Source: Schistosoma mansoni (Eukaryota > Platyhelminthes > Trematoda > Strigeidida > Schistosomatidae). Taken from it: a stretch of 64,000 nt of DNA. A model generated the notes under the pieces. The model ran no database searches. It had not been told where the DNA came from and saw only the letters and a list, made by a program, of their open reading frames with translations. A program made the position numbers and the translations under genes. The stretch covers positions 2,124,407-2,188,406 of the forward strand of contig NC_031495.1 of the NCBI RefSeq assembly GCF_000237925.1, in the 5' to 3' direction. Below, piece by piece: positions 1 to 10,370 of this stretch. How positions within the stretch are numbered: the first letter of the stretch is position 1; each line of letters starts with the position of its first letter.

Positions 1-1
1 G

Positions 2-1627
2 ATCTTGAAAAATTGTTAACCTTAAAATTAAACCATCGGATTGTGAATATGGAGCAAAATTTTCTACAATTGAATATTTATACAGTCTCTTTTTAAAACC
101 ATTTGGATAGCGTAATTTAAATAATTTTTGTTCGATCTGAATTGGTAAGGTCCATGATGGTGGTAAATCTAATAGTAATGGCTTGTTTTGTGAATTACCT
201 AATAATTTAACGTGTAAATTTCCTCGAACTTGATGAACACTATCAGTTAGACCATGAGCATCATTATCATTTAAATTGAAACTTGAATTATAGTTATTGT
301 CTTTTGATTTTAATGAATTGGGTACGATTAATAAAGGTGATGCCAGCTGACTAATAATAGGTGTTTTACTGTTCATTGTTGATTGTACATTGAACATATC
401 TGGCCGTTGAATACTTGAAAATCCTGTTCCTTCGACAGATAATCTATCATTAGGTAATAAATATTCCCAGCACAAACCATCACTTAGATTATAATTTAAA
501 TGGGATATACCAGTTGAACAATCTTGCATATTCACCCAATAATTATGATCATTCCACAAGCTTTCTATACCTAGATACATCGGACAATCTAAGGGCTTAG
601 CAAGACCTGTCAATGTTTCAATGAAAAATGCTTCAGGCACTTCACGTTTACCAGGTAATACTAGAATCCATGCATGTATTCTAAGACCAAATAATGGATC
701 AACAGTTGGTTTATAACGTTCTTCTTCAGCCAGTTCTGCTTCTTTTTTGGCTTGTTTAACACGTTCCGCTTCAAACTGTAAGTCTTTCATTGTCATAGCG
801 TGTTCATATTTTGATGTTAAGTCTTTTTCTGGTTTGATAGTATATCGTTTTGGTTCAAGTTCTTCACTTTTCACATCATCATTAGTTTCTTTTATCTCAT
901 CTCCAATAAGATATGGACATATCTCTCTAGTTTCATCCATATAACAGCATTCTCTGGTTGCGTAACCACTGACTATATATGCATCATAACCAGCAGCTAT
1001 TAAGAGTGAACATAATAATGTAGCATATTCAAAACAAGTACCCTTTTGCAAGTTGACTGTTGTCATTGGACTTAAAAGTCTTTTAGGCAGTTCAGTTGAT
1101 GGAACAAGTGGTACAAAGTTGAGAAAATCAGCCACAAACTTAGCTGCCTCATGCCATAAGTATAATTCAGGATAATTTAAATATGTCTTACTCAATGTAG
1201 TACAAACAAATTTCTGTATATCACATTCATTCGTTGGTATCAGAAATAGTTTTGCTCGATCAGGACATAGATGAGCATATTGTCGACAAAAATTTTCACA
1301 ATACTTTAAAAGATGTGATTCTTTCAAATTATTTTGCTTATGTGACAGTGGAAATGTAGATATATCGAAAGATTCTGGAAGTTTATCATAATTATCAGGT
1401 AGGTAGAGTGGGTTTAATTCTTGAAATTCTCGACTTCTGTGAAATCCATCTAAACTATTAGTTTCTATGAATGCATCATTTTCTTCCTGTTGAATCCTAT
1501 CGGATAAATTAATTTCGTCGTTATTGCCACCAAGATCTAGATCATTATTAGAATCCTCATTTACATTTTCTACACTATTTTGTATTCGATTAAATTCTGA
1601 TTCAGTTAGAATACTTAATTGACTCAT
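2..1627 (-). CDS. DRC7: Dynein regulatory complex subunit 7 (CCDC135), N-terminal part, cut by window start
   Basis: Open for 542 codons on the minus strand from an ATG at 1627 and still open at the window edge. Residues 1-60 are acidic and low in complexity. A transglutaminase-like region follows, with runs typical of DRC7: CPDRAKLFLIPTNECDIQKF, then FVADFLNFVPLVPSTELP, then GTCFEYATLLCSLLIAAGYD with AYIVSGYATREC. A charged segment rich in E and K comes next (E-L-A-E-E-E-R-Y), then a second conserved stretch containing AWILVLPGKREVPEAFFIE and a W-N-D-H-N-Y-W-V-N motif. No intron is visible in this exon. In characterised species DRC7 belongs to the nexin-dynein regulatory complex, which links outer doublets and tunes ciliary beating. 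The start is chosen because it is the first ATG in the open frame and the sequence upstream turns AT-rich and non-coding. The rest of the gene lies to the left of the window. Confidence 0.93.
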   Translation of the reverse strand, partial: MSQLSILTESEFNRIQNSVENVNEDSNNDLDLGGNNDEINLSDRIQQEENDAFIETNSLDGFHRSREFQELNPLYLPDNYDKLPESFDISTFPLSHKQNNLKESHLLKYCENFCRQYAHLCPDRAKLFLIPTNECDIQKFVCTTLSKTYLNYPELYLWHEAAKFVADFLNFVPLVPSTELPKRLLSPMTTVNLQKGTCFEYATLLCSLLIAAGYDAYIVSGYATRECCYMDETREICPYLIGDEIKETNDDVKSEELEPKRYTIKPEKDLTSKYEHAMTMKDLQFEAERVKQAKKEAELAEEERYKPTVDPLFGLRIHAWILVLPGKREVPEAFFIETLTGLAKPLDCPMYLGIESLWNDHNYWVNMQDCSTGISHLNYNLSDGLCWEYLLPNDRLSVEGTGFSSIQRPDMFNVQSTMNSKTPIISQLASPLLIVPNSLKSKDNNYNSSFNLNDNDAHGLTDSVHQVRGNLHVKLLGNSQNKPLLLDLPPSWTLPIQIEQKLFKLRYPNGFKKRLYKYSIVENFAPYSQSDGLILRLTIFQD

Positions 1628-3119
1628 TTCAATTACAAAACACAATTAGCTCATAAATAAATGTGCTTTTTTTAATCTAAACATCTACAAATTTAGAAAA
1701 TAAAAGGGGGGTTATTATAAGCATCTTTATGAACTAAAAAGATTCCCAAGAATGCATATTCTATTCCCGAATACTTCGCTCTTGAAATCTCCTTATACAG
1801 TGATAATCTACATAGAATTGATATTTGTAATGACCAGTTTAGTAACTGCGATGAAATTTATTTTCACTACATGCTTACTTCAGAGAATAAGGTTTCCGAT
1901 CACGTGCTATTCAAATATTAGTAGTTTATGTAGGATAATTCCAAATGGACTAGAAGATACAAACAGCATTATCAAGCAATGTGAAGGTAATTAAAGAATA
2001 CGGAGCATTTTAAATAGGTTAAATAGGTGACTAGGGGTGTTAAAGACACTGACTTTAAGTTGATTCTTAAATCTGCACCAAAATCTAATCAAACAGAAGA
2101 AGATGGAGTGGTATAATATGGAATATTTAACATAAAGAATTGTCTACACCAGTTTACACGATCTCATAACAAGCGGATTTTTTAATCGATGTACTCAAGT
2201 CAGACCACATAAAATAAATACATATGAGAGGCATAAATTTCGCAATCATGAAGCTATTAGGTATAGTATCTTAAGGTTGACAATATGAATATGCCTTTAC
2301 CATAATATTTAACACTTTACGCAACTATCAATGTTTAAAAATTACTACTACATTGTACAGAAAGCTTTATTTCCATAACCCATTTCGTGAAGTTATTGTC
2401 TGTTGGTTTAATTCTTGCCGGAACGTATAGATATCTTGGTTGCTACTTCCGAGATTTACTTAGTCTGTGACCAAAAACTTTAGTAGACATTAGTCGAAAC
2501 AGGTTGTAGTAGAGAATGTAAAGCAATTTCCTATGTCTTTACAAATTTTAGGTACAAATGTCATTTTAAATCTTCTGTTTCCCATTTTTATTCATTCTTT
2601 AACTATATTCCCCATGTATAGCATTTTGTTTTTACTACCAATACTATGCTAACTCCTTGCATTTTTATCGTGTTACTTTTCTGTCTTTTTGTTGATGCAA
2701 AATATGGTAACTTGGGCAGATGAATGTTCATGCTAAGCTATAATTTGTTTGTAACTAGTTAACCATTTACCTGAATATAGAGTCCTCTAATTTTTAACGT
2801 TGTTGTTACAGCTTTGATAAACAACATTTATGTAGAATTGTAGAATTTACAAAATGCCTGAACAATACATTTAATTCAATCTGATAGATTGTTATTATTA
2901 GTTTCTATAATTTTATCAAAAATAAAAGGATAGCATTATGGATGGTGATTAGCGTTCAATAACAACAATAGTAGTCAGATGACATCATATTTAAAAAGAA
3001 ATTTACACTCCAGACCTATTCGATCAATTACTTTGAAAGATTTTATAATTTTACTCCAGTACCATTGAATAACCAGCTAAAAAGATTTGAAGCAGAAGAT
3101 TAATTAATGAGACAAAACT
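1628..3119. other. Intergenic, no gene seen
   Basis: AT-rich sequence upstream of the DRC7 start. No convincing reading frame, RNA gene or recognised repeat. The promoter and 5' UTR of DRC7 should lie in its first few hundred bases, but no clear motif marks them. Confidence 0.5.
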
Positions 3120-3131
3120 ATAAATATAACT

Positions 3132-5405
3132 CCACCTGTAGCTCTTCTGGAGTTACTGCCGGTCCCAAGCCCGGGTTGGGCATGGGATTAGCGACCCCAT
3201 CCCGTAGAAAACTAACTCGCTAAAAAAACGCTAACCAGAAAAAATAATTCAAACCATTTAAACTCTGCCCTGAAAGTTAAAGGAAGACTTAGGACTCCTC
3301 ATGATGAAGGCCGAGAGTCTTCGGAAGTCAAGAGGTCGATTCCCGTTCTAACAACCAGAGCAACAATTAACATAGGTACATGGAATGTCCAGGCAATTAA
3401 GGAGACCGGAAAGATCAGTCAAAAAGCAAAAAATGAGGAGATACAAATTGGCAGTACTCGGAATCACCGAAACCCATTGGACCCAAGCTGGACTGCAAAG
3501 GCTATATACAGTAAAGATGCTGCTGTATTGTGTTCACGAAGAGGAAAGTACTCCACACACTCAGGGAGGTGCTCTAGTGCTGTCCAGAGAAGCACGAAAT
3601 GCACTTGTAGGATGTGAATATCATGGATCCAGAATCATCAAAGCATCATTCAAAACAAAGAAGGAGGGGATCACAATGAATGTTATCCAATGTTATGCCC
3701 CACTAATGATAGCAACGACGACGATAAAGATTAGATCTACACGAAGCTGAAATCAGTCATGGCGAATTGCCCGAGAAAGGACCTCATCATCCTGAAGGGA
3801 CATCTAAATGCTAAAGTCGGAGTAGACAACACAGGATATGAAGATATAATGGGACGACATGGACTGAGAGAGAGAAATGAAAATGGAGAGAGATTTGCAA
3901 ATATATGTGCATTCAACAAATTGGTTATGAGCGGCACAATATTTCCACACAAACGCGTACACAGAGCTACATGGATCTCACCGGACCACACCACGAATCG
4001 GTTGTAAGCACCACAATATTACTCCAAAACACTCACACGAGGACAAATGACTATCACCGGACCAAACTATAGAGAATCAGATCGATAATATTCGTATCAC
4101 TAGAATATTCAGAAGGTCAATGGAACACGTGGAAACCAGAAGAGGAGCAGATCACAACCTGGTTGTGGCCAAAATGAAACTGAAGCTAAAGAAACACTGG
4201 ACAACTGGAAGGACATCGTTAAAAAAGGTTCAATACAGCCTTCTTACGAGATACTGACGAACTCAACCAATTCAAGATAACTCTCAACACCAAGTTCCTA
4301 GCCCTACAATATCTACTGAAAGAAGAAACTACAATGGAGGACAACTGGAAAGAGATCAAATAAGCATTAAATTCAACGTGTAAGGAGGTTTGGTTTTGGG
4401 CTGCAAGAAGCATCATCATAAGGAATGGATCTCTGTGGAAACTCTAGACAAGATTCAAGAAGAGAAGAACAAGAAGACCGCAATTAACAACCGTCAAACA
4501 AGAACAGAGAAAGTCAAGGCAAAGACCGAATACACAGAGGCAAGCAAGAGAGTGAAGAGGAGCACTAGAGCCGACAAGCAGAAATACGTGGGAGATCTAG
4601 TAATGAAAGCGAAGAAAGTTACAAGAGAAAGAAATGTGAGACAACTATATGATACAACAAAGAAACTGGCGGGAAAATATTGTAAACCGGAGGGACTAGT
4701 CAAGGAAAGACAATCACAGAGATTTAAAAACATATGAAAATATGGGCAAAATACTTCGAGGAAATGCTGAATAGACCAGCTCCATTGAATTCACCGGACA
4801 TTGAAGCAACGACTACAGACCTTCCTATATCTGTTACTCCACCAACGACCGAAGAAATCAAGATGGCCATCAGACAAATCATGAATGGGAACGCAGCAGG
4901 ACCCGACAATATACCAGCTGAAGCATTGAAGTCAGACATTGATGTTACTGCAAACATGCTTCACCTTCTATTTAATAAGATTTGGGAGAAAGAACAAGTG
5001 CCAACGGACTGGAAAGAAGGACATCTCCTCAAGATACCGAAGAAAGGAGATCTGAGCAAATATGACAGCCCAACTAAGGAGGCATTACACTGTTGTCAGT
5101 ACCAGGAGAAGTTTTCAATAGAGTGTTGCTGAACCGGATGAACGATTGAGTAGACGTCCAGCTTCGTGATCAACAGACTGGATTCTGTAAGGATTGGTCA
5201 TGCACAGACCAAATCGTAACACTACGGATTGTCACCATTCTCGTCTAACTCTAGTAGGCCCCCAATCATTCGACCTAGATCATCAACGTTGATGTTCTAC
5301 AGGATCATCGTTGAACAATCAATCGAGTGGAACTCGTCACCATACATCAACTTCATTGACTATGAGAAGGCGTTTAACAGTGTGGATAGGAGAACATTAT
5401 GGAGC
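3132..5405 (+). mobile_element. RTE-clade LINE (SR2/Perere-3-like), degraded
   Basis: Non-LTR retrotransposon in sense orientation. An apurinic endonuclease domain is readable in pieces: I-G-T-W-N-V at about 3375, LAVLGITETHWTQAGLQRLY at 3445-3505, an N-V-I-Q-C-Y-A-P stretch at 3680, and ATWISPDHTTNRL near 3970. A basic linker follows (4390-4735). The reverse transcriptase N-terminal region is at 4734-5080 (N-G-N-A-A-G-P-D-N-I-P-A-E-A, then the W-K-E-G-H-L-L-K-I-P-K-K-G-D-L motif), with INFIDYEKAFNSVDRRTLW near 5350-5400. The reading is split by frameshifts and stops at about 3750, 4007, 4090, 4365 and 5130, so it cannot be active. It ends abruptly inside the RT domain, where an LTR fragment begins. 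The same family appears at 9935-10370, 48757-50600 and 61536-62081. Confidence 0.9.
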
Positions 5406-5655
5406 AGTCTAGAGTACTGGACGGTCCTGCTTTCTGCTTAGCCCAGCCAGCTAAGTCTAGAACACCAATAACAGCTTCTGCAATATGAATCATTATTTTC
5501 AAACATACTGGGTTTATATACCAATCAAATAGATCACATCGTTCCGTAAAAGAGAAAATAACATTTGTATAAGACCCAGCCAAATGTGGCTGTGAATGTG
5601 GGGAACAATAATAAATCGAGTGGAGATAATTCAGGAATAGTAAATGGGTTAGCTG
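5406..5655 (-). mobile_element. LTR fragment (LTR family C), minus orientation
   Basis: This stretch resembles the reverse complement of 35000-35300 and is also similar to 40060-40345. Shared landmarks are the AGAACACCAATAACAGC block, the TTTATATACC box and the polyadenylation-like region. It abuts the broken end of the RTE LINE. It is treated as an old LTR fossil; only part of an LTR is present and no internal genes are seen. Confidence 0.6.
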
Positions 5656-6895
5656 TTTTGTGACGTTAGCTTGAATAAAAGTAAAGTATTCCTGAGCATC
5701 GGTTGCAGAATAATACGGTTTCAACCTTCATGTTCTAATATATACAGTGCTGCCTTAAAAGAAATGTCCGCCTATCTATAACAAGATGTTCACTAGCTTC
5801 CCAACCTTTCATCAAGTTACGTAAGTTAATCTGTCTATCCTGTTGTAAACATGTAAGGTGTAGAACGTTAGGAAAACGTTGAAAGCGTGATGGTTGCAGG
5901 TCATAATCTTTACCAGAAGCCGGAGGGGTTCGTAAAAAAACATTGTGCGCAAAATATATTGTGATTTACGAATAAAGATTAGTACAAATTCACCGATAAC
6001 GGTTGTACCAATAAAACGTACAACAAAGAAATTTAAGATATTAACTACACTGATTCCAAGAGTATTCCACCAGGAATACGGCAAAACATGATTGTTCTAG
6101 CCAACTCAAATTGATTAATTTCACATTAGTCTACAAAATCAGAAAACTCAGGCTAAAGACTCATACAACAATGATAATCAAATGGAGTGGCTTTTGTGAG
6201 TTGTGCCCCAAGACTTATCGCAAATGACTCGGCAGTTAGCAAAATCGAAAGGGTCCTTAGCCCATTCTACTTACAAAAAATTGTGAGAAAAATATTTAGC
6301 CCAGGAACTAATTTGGGATTTCATAACATTTGAAAAAGTGCATTGATAAATCTGATTCTACTAAGTATGAAGAATTTTATCAACCATTTCATCTGATAAC
6401 TTCCATATATATCTAATGCTACAACGAATGATACGATGCTCGTTCTGTTTACTTTGCTGAATCATTTTTTCACTTTCGTTTCTGTTTTATTGTGATTTAG
6501 AGCCATATGAATTGAGTTTAATCAAGATTTCTTAACTGCGTGGTCGAGGAAAAGCAAATTTTTTTCGACTGATGTGAAAAATGGAGAATCAGAATTTTTA
6601 ATCATGAAAAAATGGGAAAATTTGCTGAGACGTTAAATTACATGAAAGTACTTTTGAGAGTTTGAAAACGTTCAATTACTCGTAACATGACAACCGATAT
6701 CCAATATCCAATATCTTTGTCACAAGCTTGTATTCAATATCCAATATATCCTTCGCTAGCTTGTATGTAGCGATTGATTTCTTTGTGCTCATTTCATGTT
6801 GTTTAGATACAAGTTCGGGCTTCTTATGATGTCCAGTGTGTGTTGGTTCAGCCACATGATGGCAATAATCCTAGCCAGTTTGACAGTAATTTGTG
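5656..6895. other. No gene seen
   Basis: AT-rich sequence without a supported gene. A short local repeat of the unit TATCCAATA occurs at about 6698-6752. Several short reading frames here have no recognisable protein pattern. Confidence 0.4.
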
Positions 6896-7194
6896 GGTCT
6901 ATATATTTGGCAATTTGAGGGTGTATGTGTGTCTCTGAGCAGTAAAGTTTCTGATCACCAGCAGCTACCATATCAGTAGACAGGAGTCCGGCTGGTTGCA
7001 ATGTGAAAATTAGAATTTAATAATGCGTGTACTAAGAGAAGGCAATTGTCTCAAGAATAAATAATTTACTTAATTGACAACGCGTTAGAAGACGAGTTTG
7101 AAAGAACAAAGTGGGTAAAAGAGATGATAATATAGGAGACAAAAAGCGGTTGCTGGAGTGTCATGATTGCAACAGTAGGTAAACTACAAGACAT

Positions 7195-7553
7195 TGTAGG
7201 GTCGGTGAAATGTCACTGAATATCGAACAGATCATCGATCCCTGTCAAGGTCAAGGATAGTCAACGCGCATCAATCAACCATACGCCATGGACTGGCCCA
7301 CGTGGCAATGGTCGTACTTTCGCTTCTGTACTTTCGTGGTTGTACCTTAACTAATATATTCTTGTAATAACATCCTTTGTGTTGTACAGTCTCCATAGCG
7401 TCCATAGTCCCTTGTTACGTCGATGGGGGCAATCCACGTAAGGTGCTGGTCGCGAGGTGTGATTTCAGCGTTAGTTGGTTCGTCACCATTCTCGTCTAAC
7501 TCTAGTAGGCCCCCAATCATTTCGACATAGAACACCAACGTAGATGTTCTATA
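7195..7553 (+). repeat. LTR of family B
   Basis: About 359 bp, starting TGTAGGGTC. It is strongly similar to the two LTRs of the element at 12133-15124 and in the same orientation. It is followed after one base by TGGTGAGCCCGACGTG, a primer-binding site whose similarity to a tRNA 3' half continues through the T-arm (a GATTCGAAC block). Confidence 0.85.
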
Positions 7554-7589
7554 CTGGTGAGCCCGACGTGATTCGAACACGCAGCCTTG

Positions 7590-8410
7590 GAAGTTTCCCG
7601 AAATCTTATTCGTGTCAGTCGCCTTAGACTTCGGGCAATTGCAGGGCTTCCTGCAATTTCTAGAGGATTTACCGTACTGGTTGTGATACCAGCACCAGTC
7701 GGGGTTGTCTGTCTCTCGTGGTCGAGAGGCAGATCGCTTACGTGAAACGCTCCTACGTGAGGATTTTGACCGACTACGGTCATTACGAAACCTAAGATAT
7801 CGTGTCAGTGTATGACATAGTTCGGTAATGTCATTTGAGGTCGTTTGAGGTTTTTCTTTGACGGAAAAGACCTCGGCGCTAGTGGATTTGGTGATTTCTA
7901 GGATTCGATCGGCAGATGCAGCCAGCCCATCTACAGCGTTGTTTTGGAACGAGACGAGAACCGCCTGCACCTGTTTTGGGAGTTTGGATAAGAAAAGTTC
8001 TTTGAATAGGCCTTCGTCGAAGGTTCTTTGACCTATCACTTCTTTCATCCTAAGCAACATATCTGTAGCAGAACCATGTTGCAGGTCGATGTTATGGAGG
8101 AGTTGGTATAACCGTTGTCGGTCGGTTAGGTCTCCACGTTTTAGAATCGAACGTTTGAGAGTTTTGTGAGGTTCCGAAGCATCACTAGTAAACATACTAG
8201 GTGTTACGTACCTGTTAAACTCGTGCGGTAACGCCCTAACTACCGCGAGGAATCGTGAGCGTGAGTCTGTAATGCCGTGGCCGTTAAAGTCGGCTTCTGC
8301 GTAGCAGAACCAGGACTCGATATTATCAGGCCAGAAAGGAGTTAATTGAATCGAAATATGGGGATTAGACTTTAACTTAAAAACCTTAGGAGAGTGTTCC
8401 ATCATAGTAA
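7590..8410 (-). pseudogene. gag-like remnant of a gypsy-type LTR element
   Basis: A long minus-strand frame reading M-E-H-S-P-K-V-F-K from about 8408, with a capsid-like region containing SWFCYAEADFNGHGI and SKLPKQVQAVL. An arginine/serine-rich stretch and a CCHC-related knuckle follow. The open frame continues upstream into SINE sequence; those residues are not part of gag. It is a fossil: no protease, reverse transcriptase or integrase is seen next to it. Confidence 0.75.
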
Positions 8411-8442
8411 TATAGAGAACGAAAAAATGTCTAATTAAAATA

Positions 8443-8650
8443 TTTTCACAGTTGAAATCATGAGTCAATTGAAGCTAGACCACCATCGAAAACCTGGAAG
8501 CACTGGACGGCCGTTTCGTCCTATTATGGGACTCCTCAGCAGTGCGCATCCACGAATCCGCTCTCGCGAGCGAGATTCGAACCCAGGACCTACCAGTCTC
8601 GAGCCGAAGCCCTTAACCGATAGACCACTGGGCTGGCATCCAACGGTGTT
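8443..8650 (-). mobile_element. Hammerhead-bearing tRNA-derived SINE, nearly full length
   Basis: In minus orientation it reads: a tRNA-like head with an A-box-like motif (CAGCCCAGTGG), a B box (GGTTCGAATCTCGC), a hammerhead ribozyme (8500-8545, core CTGAGGA...CGAAAC with GTCC/GGAC stem II and the GTC cleavage triplet), then the common tail ending in CAATTGACTCATGATTTCAA. It sits in the leader of the LTR fossil, just upstream of its gag. Confidence 0.85.
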
Positions 8651-8860
8651 AATGTCTAACTTCAACCAATCCACGATTTTGAGCGACCGTTCACCAATTG
8701 TCTTCAGTGAAAAATATATCCGGGAAACAACTCGCGAAAAAAAAGGTATATCACAATATATAAAAATCAAATGAAGAATAACCATGGATAATAATATTCC
8801 AAAATGGAACAGACTCACAGTTTGTGCGCTCGGTGTACCAGATCACGTCGGTCTCACCAC

Positions 8861-9185
8861 TGAAGATACGACGGATATTCTAGTTTTACAACTAGCAACC
8901 AGTAGTATCTTCTATAATCGATCGTTCCCGGCCAGAGGAAATCAGAAGTCAGACGAGAAGAGGTAGGAAAGATATATTTGATACGTCACCAATATATCGA
9001 GGAACCTTTACTATAAGCCGGCTAATGAACGTAGGAGCAGTGTTCCACGCCTAGTTGAAACGTGATCTGGTACGGATACATGACCGAAAGCCTTCAGTTA
9101 AACAAGTCCACTTAAACAACGTGGTCAGCATTCAATGTCGAACACTTAGAAAGCTATTGATTTTGGGGAATTATTTACAGCTACA
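8861..9185 (-). repeat. LTR of family A (gag-bearing element)
   Basis: About 325 bp on the minus strand, from TGTAGCTG at 9185 to a terminal CA at 8861. One base later comes TGGTGAGACCGACGTGAT, a primer-binding site close to that of family B. No second copy of this LTR is found in the window. Confidence 0.65.
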
Positions 9186-9499
9186 ACATATTTCAGGCAC
9201 ACTGGTTCAAAGATATCTTAGACTGATAAACCTGTAGATCTAAGTCAGTCATGAATTATCCAGCTTTTCACTTCATTACTTCCTTGAAAAAGCACAGATC
9301 AGATGACCAGGCGGAAGGTTGGAATTATTTAAACTTTTGTCTGAGATTATCCCGAATTTACTTTCCATATTTAAACAGTTGTACTCCTACTTCAGATTAA
9401 TATTCCTTCAATTGTTTATTCATAAAAGAACTTTCTTCTAAATTAGATCGAATAGTTCCACAGTATTAGGGCGCCGAGTTGATGTGAGACATAAAATAG

Positions 9500-9675
9500 G
9501 AGGAATGCACTTGTAAAATCTCAATGAATAAATTTGAAGTAAATCCAACGTTTCACCTGGCAATCTGGTCTAATCTTTTCCAAGGAAATATAATCAAAAT
9601 TATCCATAATTTGCCAGGCGAAACGTTGGATTTATTTTGAATTCATTCTCTGAGATTTTACAAATACATTCTTCT
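9500..9675. repeat. 176-bp imperfect palindrome (foldback/MITE-like)
   Basis: Arms of about 75 bp meet around a short centre near 9580-9605. Key matched blocks are AAATCCAACGTTTC with CCTGGCAA on one side, and TTGCCAGGCGAAACGTTGGA on the other. Matching continues outward to TGTAAAATCTCA / TGAGATTTTACA. The same palindrome lies in the right arm at 26227-26402. Confidence 0.75.
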
Positions 9676-9934
9676 TATTTAATTGTCTATTCAGTTTCAC
9701 GCAAATGCATTGACTCCTTTGACATTTTAGTTCATTCCAATGAAATGCTGTTTTACTCACGTTGCACAATCATATAATCTTATTGGGAATTCGAAATTTA
9801 CTCTTCGTCCATTTCAATATTGATTTCCTTAGTCAAACTACATACCATCACTAAATACGTTGCAGTTACTGCTTCCTTGATGTCTCCCATTTTGCTTCCC
9901 ATACTAGGCTCTTGCTCTTCTAGTGTATATTTTA

Positions 9935-10370
9935 AAACTAAGAATTCATACCATGGACTGCAGTGCGAAGCCGTGCATGGAGGGCAGATGTCAGCCGCAT
10001 TCCAAGTGAGGACCGGTGTCGGACGGGGTTTCTCACTTCCCCCATTTCTCTCTCTCTTGATGGTCGACTGGGTTATGAAGACCTCCACATCTCAGTGAAA
10101 TCACTGAATAGAGTGGGAAGCTTGCATGCAACTGGACGATTTGAACTTCGCAGATAAGCTGGCCCTTCTAACCCATACACACCAACAAGTGCAGGTCAAG
10201 AAAAACGATGTAGCAGCAGTCTCTGCATCAGTATGCCTCAACAAACAGCGAGGAAAAAGCAAGATCCTCAAATACAACACTGAGAACAGCAACCTAATCA
10301 CCTGATGGAGAAACTCTGGGACAGGTGGAAACATTCACGTACTTGACCGATTAGTGCGGTCGATGGACAA
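9935..10370 (+). mobile_element. RTE LINE fragment, reverse transcriptase part
   Basis: Degraded piece of the same RTE family as 3132-5405, from its later RT region. Readable parts match G-L-Q-C...V-H-G-G-Q, F-Q-V-R-T-G-V, D-D-L-N-F-A-D and SKILKYNTENSNLIT, ending near E-T-L-G-Q-V-E-T-F-T. Both ends are truncated. Confidence 0.8.

Larger units (their letters stand above)
7195..9185 (-). mobile_element. Composite gypsy-like LTR element (Boudicca-like gag), fossil, with inverted unlike LTRs
   Basis: A 1991-bp insertion with ends TGTAG...CTACA and a 4-bp target duplication ACAT on both sides. From the right it reads on the minus strand: an LTR (8861-9185), a primer-binding site starting TGGTGAGACC at 8859, a leader split by a hammerhead SINE (about 8443-8650), and a gag-like region (about 7590-8410). 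The left end is an LTR of a different family in plus orientation (7195-7553), followed by its own primer-binding site (from 7555). The gag part has the PFWPDNIESWFCYAEADF start typical of schistosome gypsy gags and a C-W-Y-H-N-Q-Y-G...C-R-K-P-C zinc-knuckle-like motif. The element is broken and non-functional. The ~325-bp LTR size is close to what I recall for Boudicca; the family name is tentative. Confidence 0.75.
6896..9837 (-). repeat. Left arm of a ~0.95-kb inverted duplication, split by a 2-kb LTR insertion
   Basis: Bases 6896-7190 and 9190-9837 together are the near-exact reverse complement of 26064-27014. The arm is split by an insertion at 7195-9185 flanked by the 4-bp duplication ACAT (7191-7194 and 9186-9189). 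The right arm is uninterrupted and so shows what the site looked like before the insertion. A few base differences separate the arms by eye. The outer edges show no target-site duplication. Confidence 0.85.

Noticed and set aside
8460-8774. Protein-coding frames over hammerhead SINEs (also 52846-53136, 59881-60066)
   Set aside because: The frames arise from the conserved SINE sequence and recur wherever the SINE does. They have no gene context.
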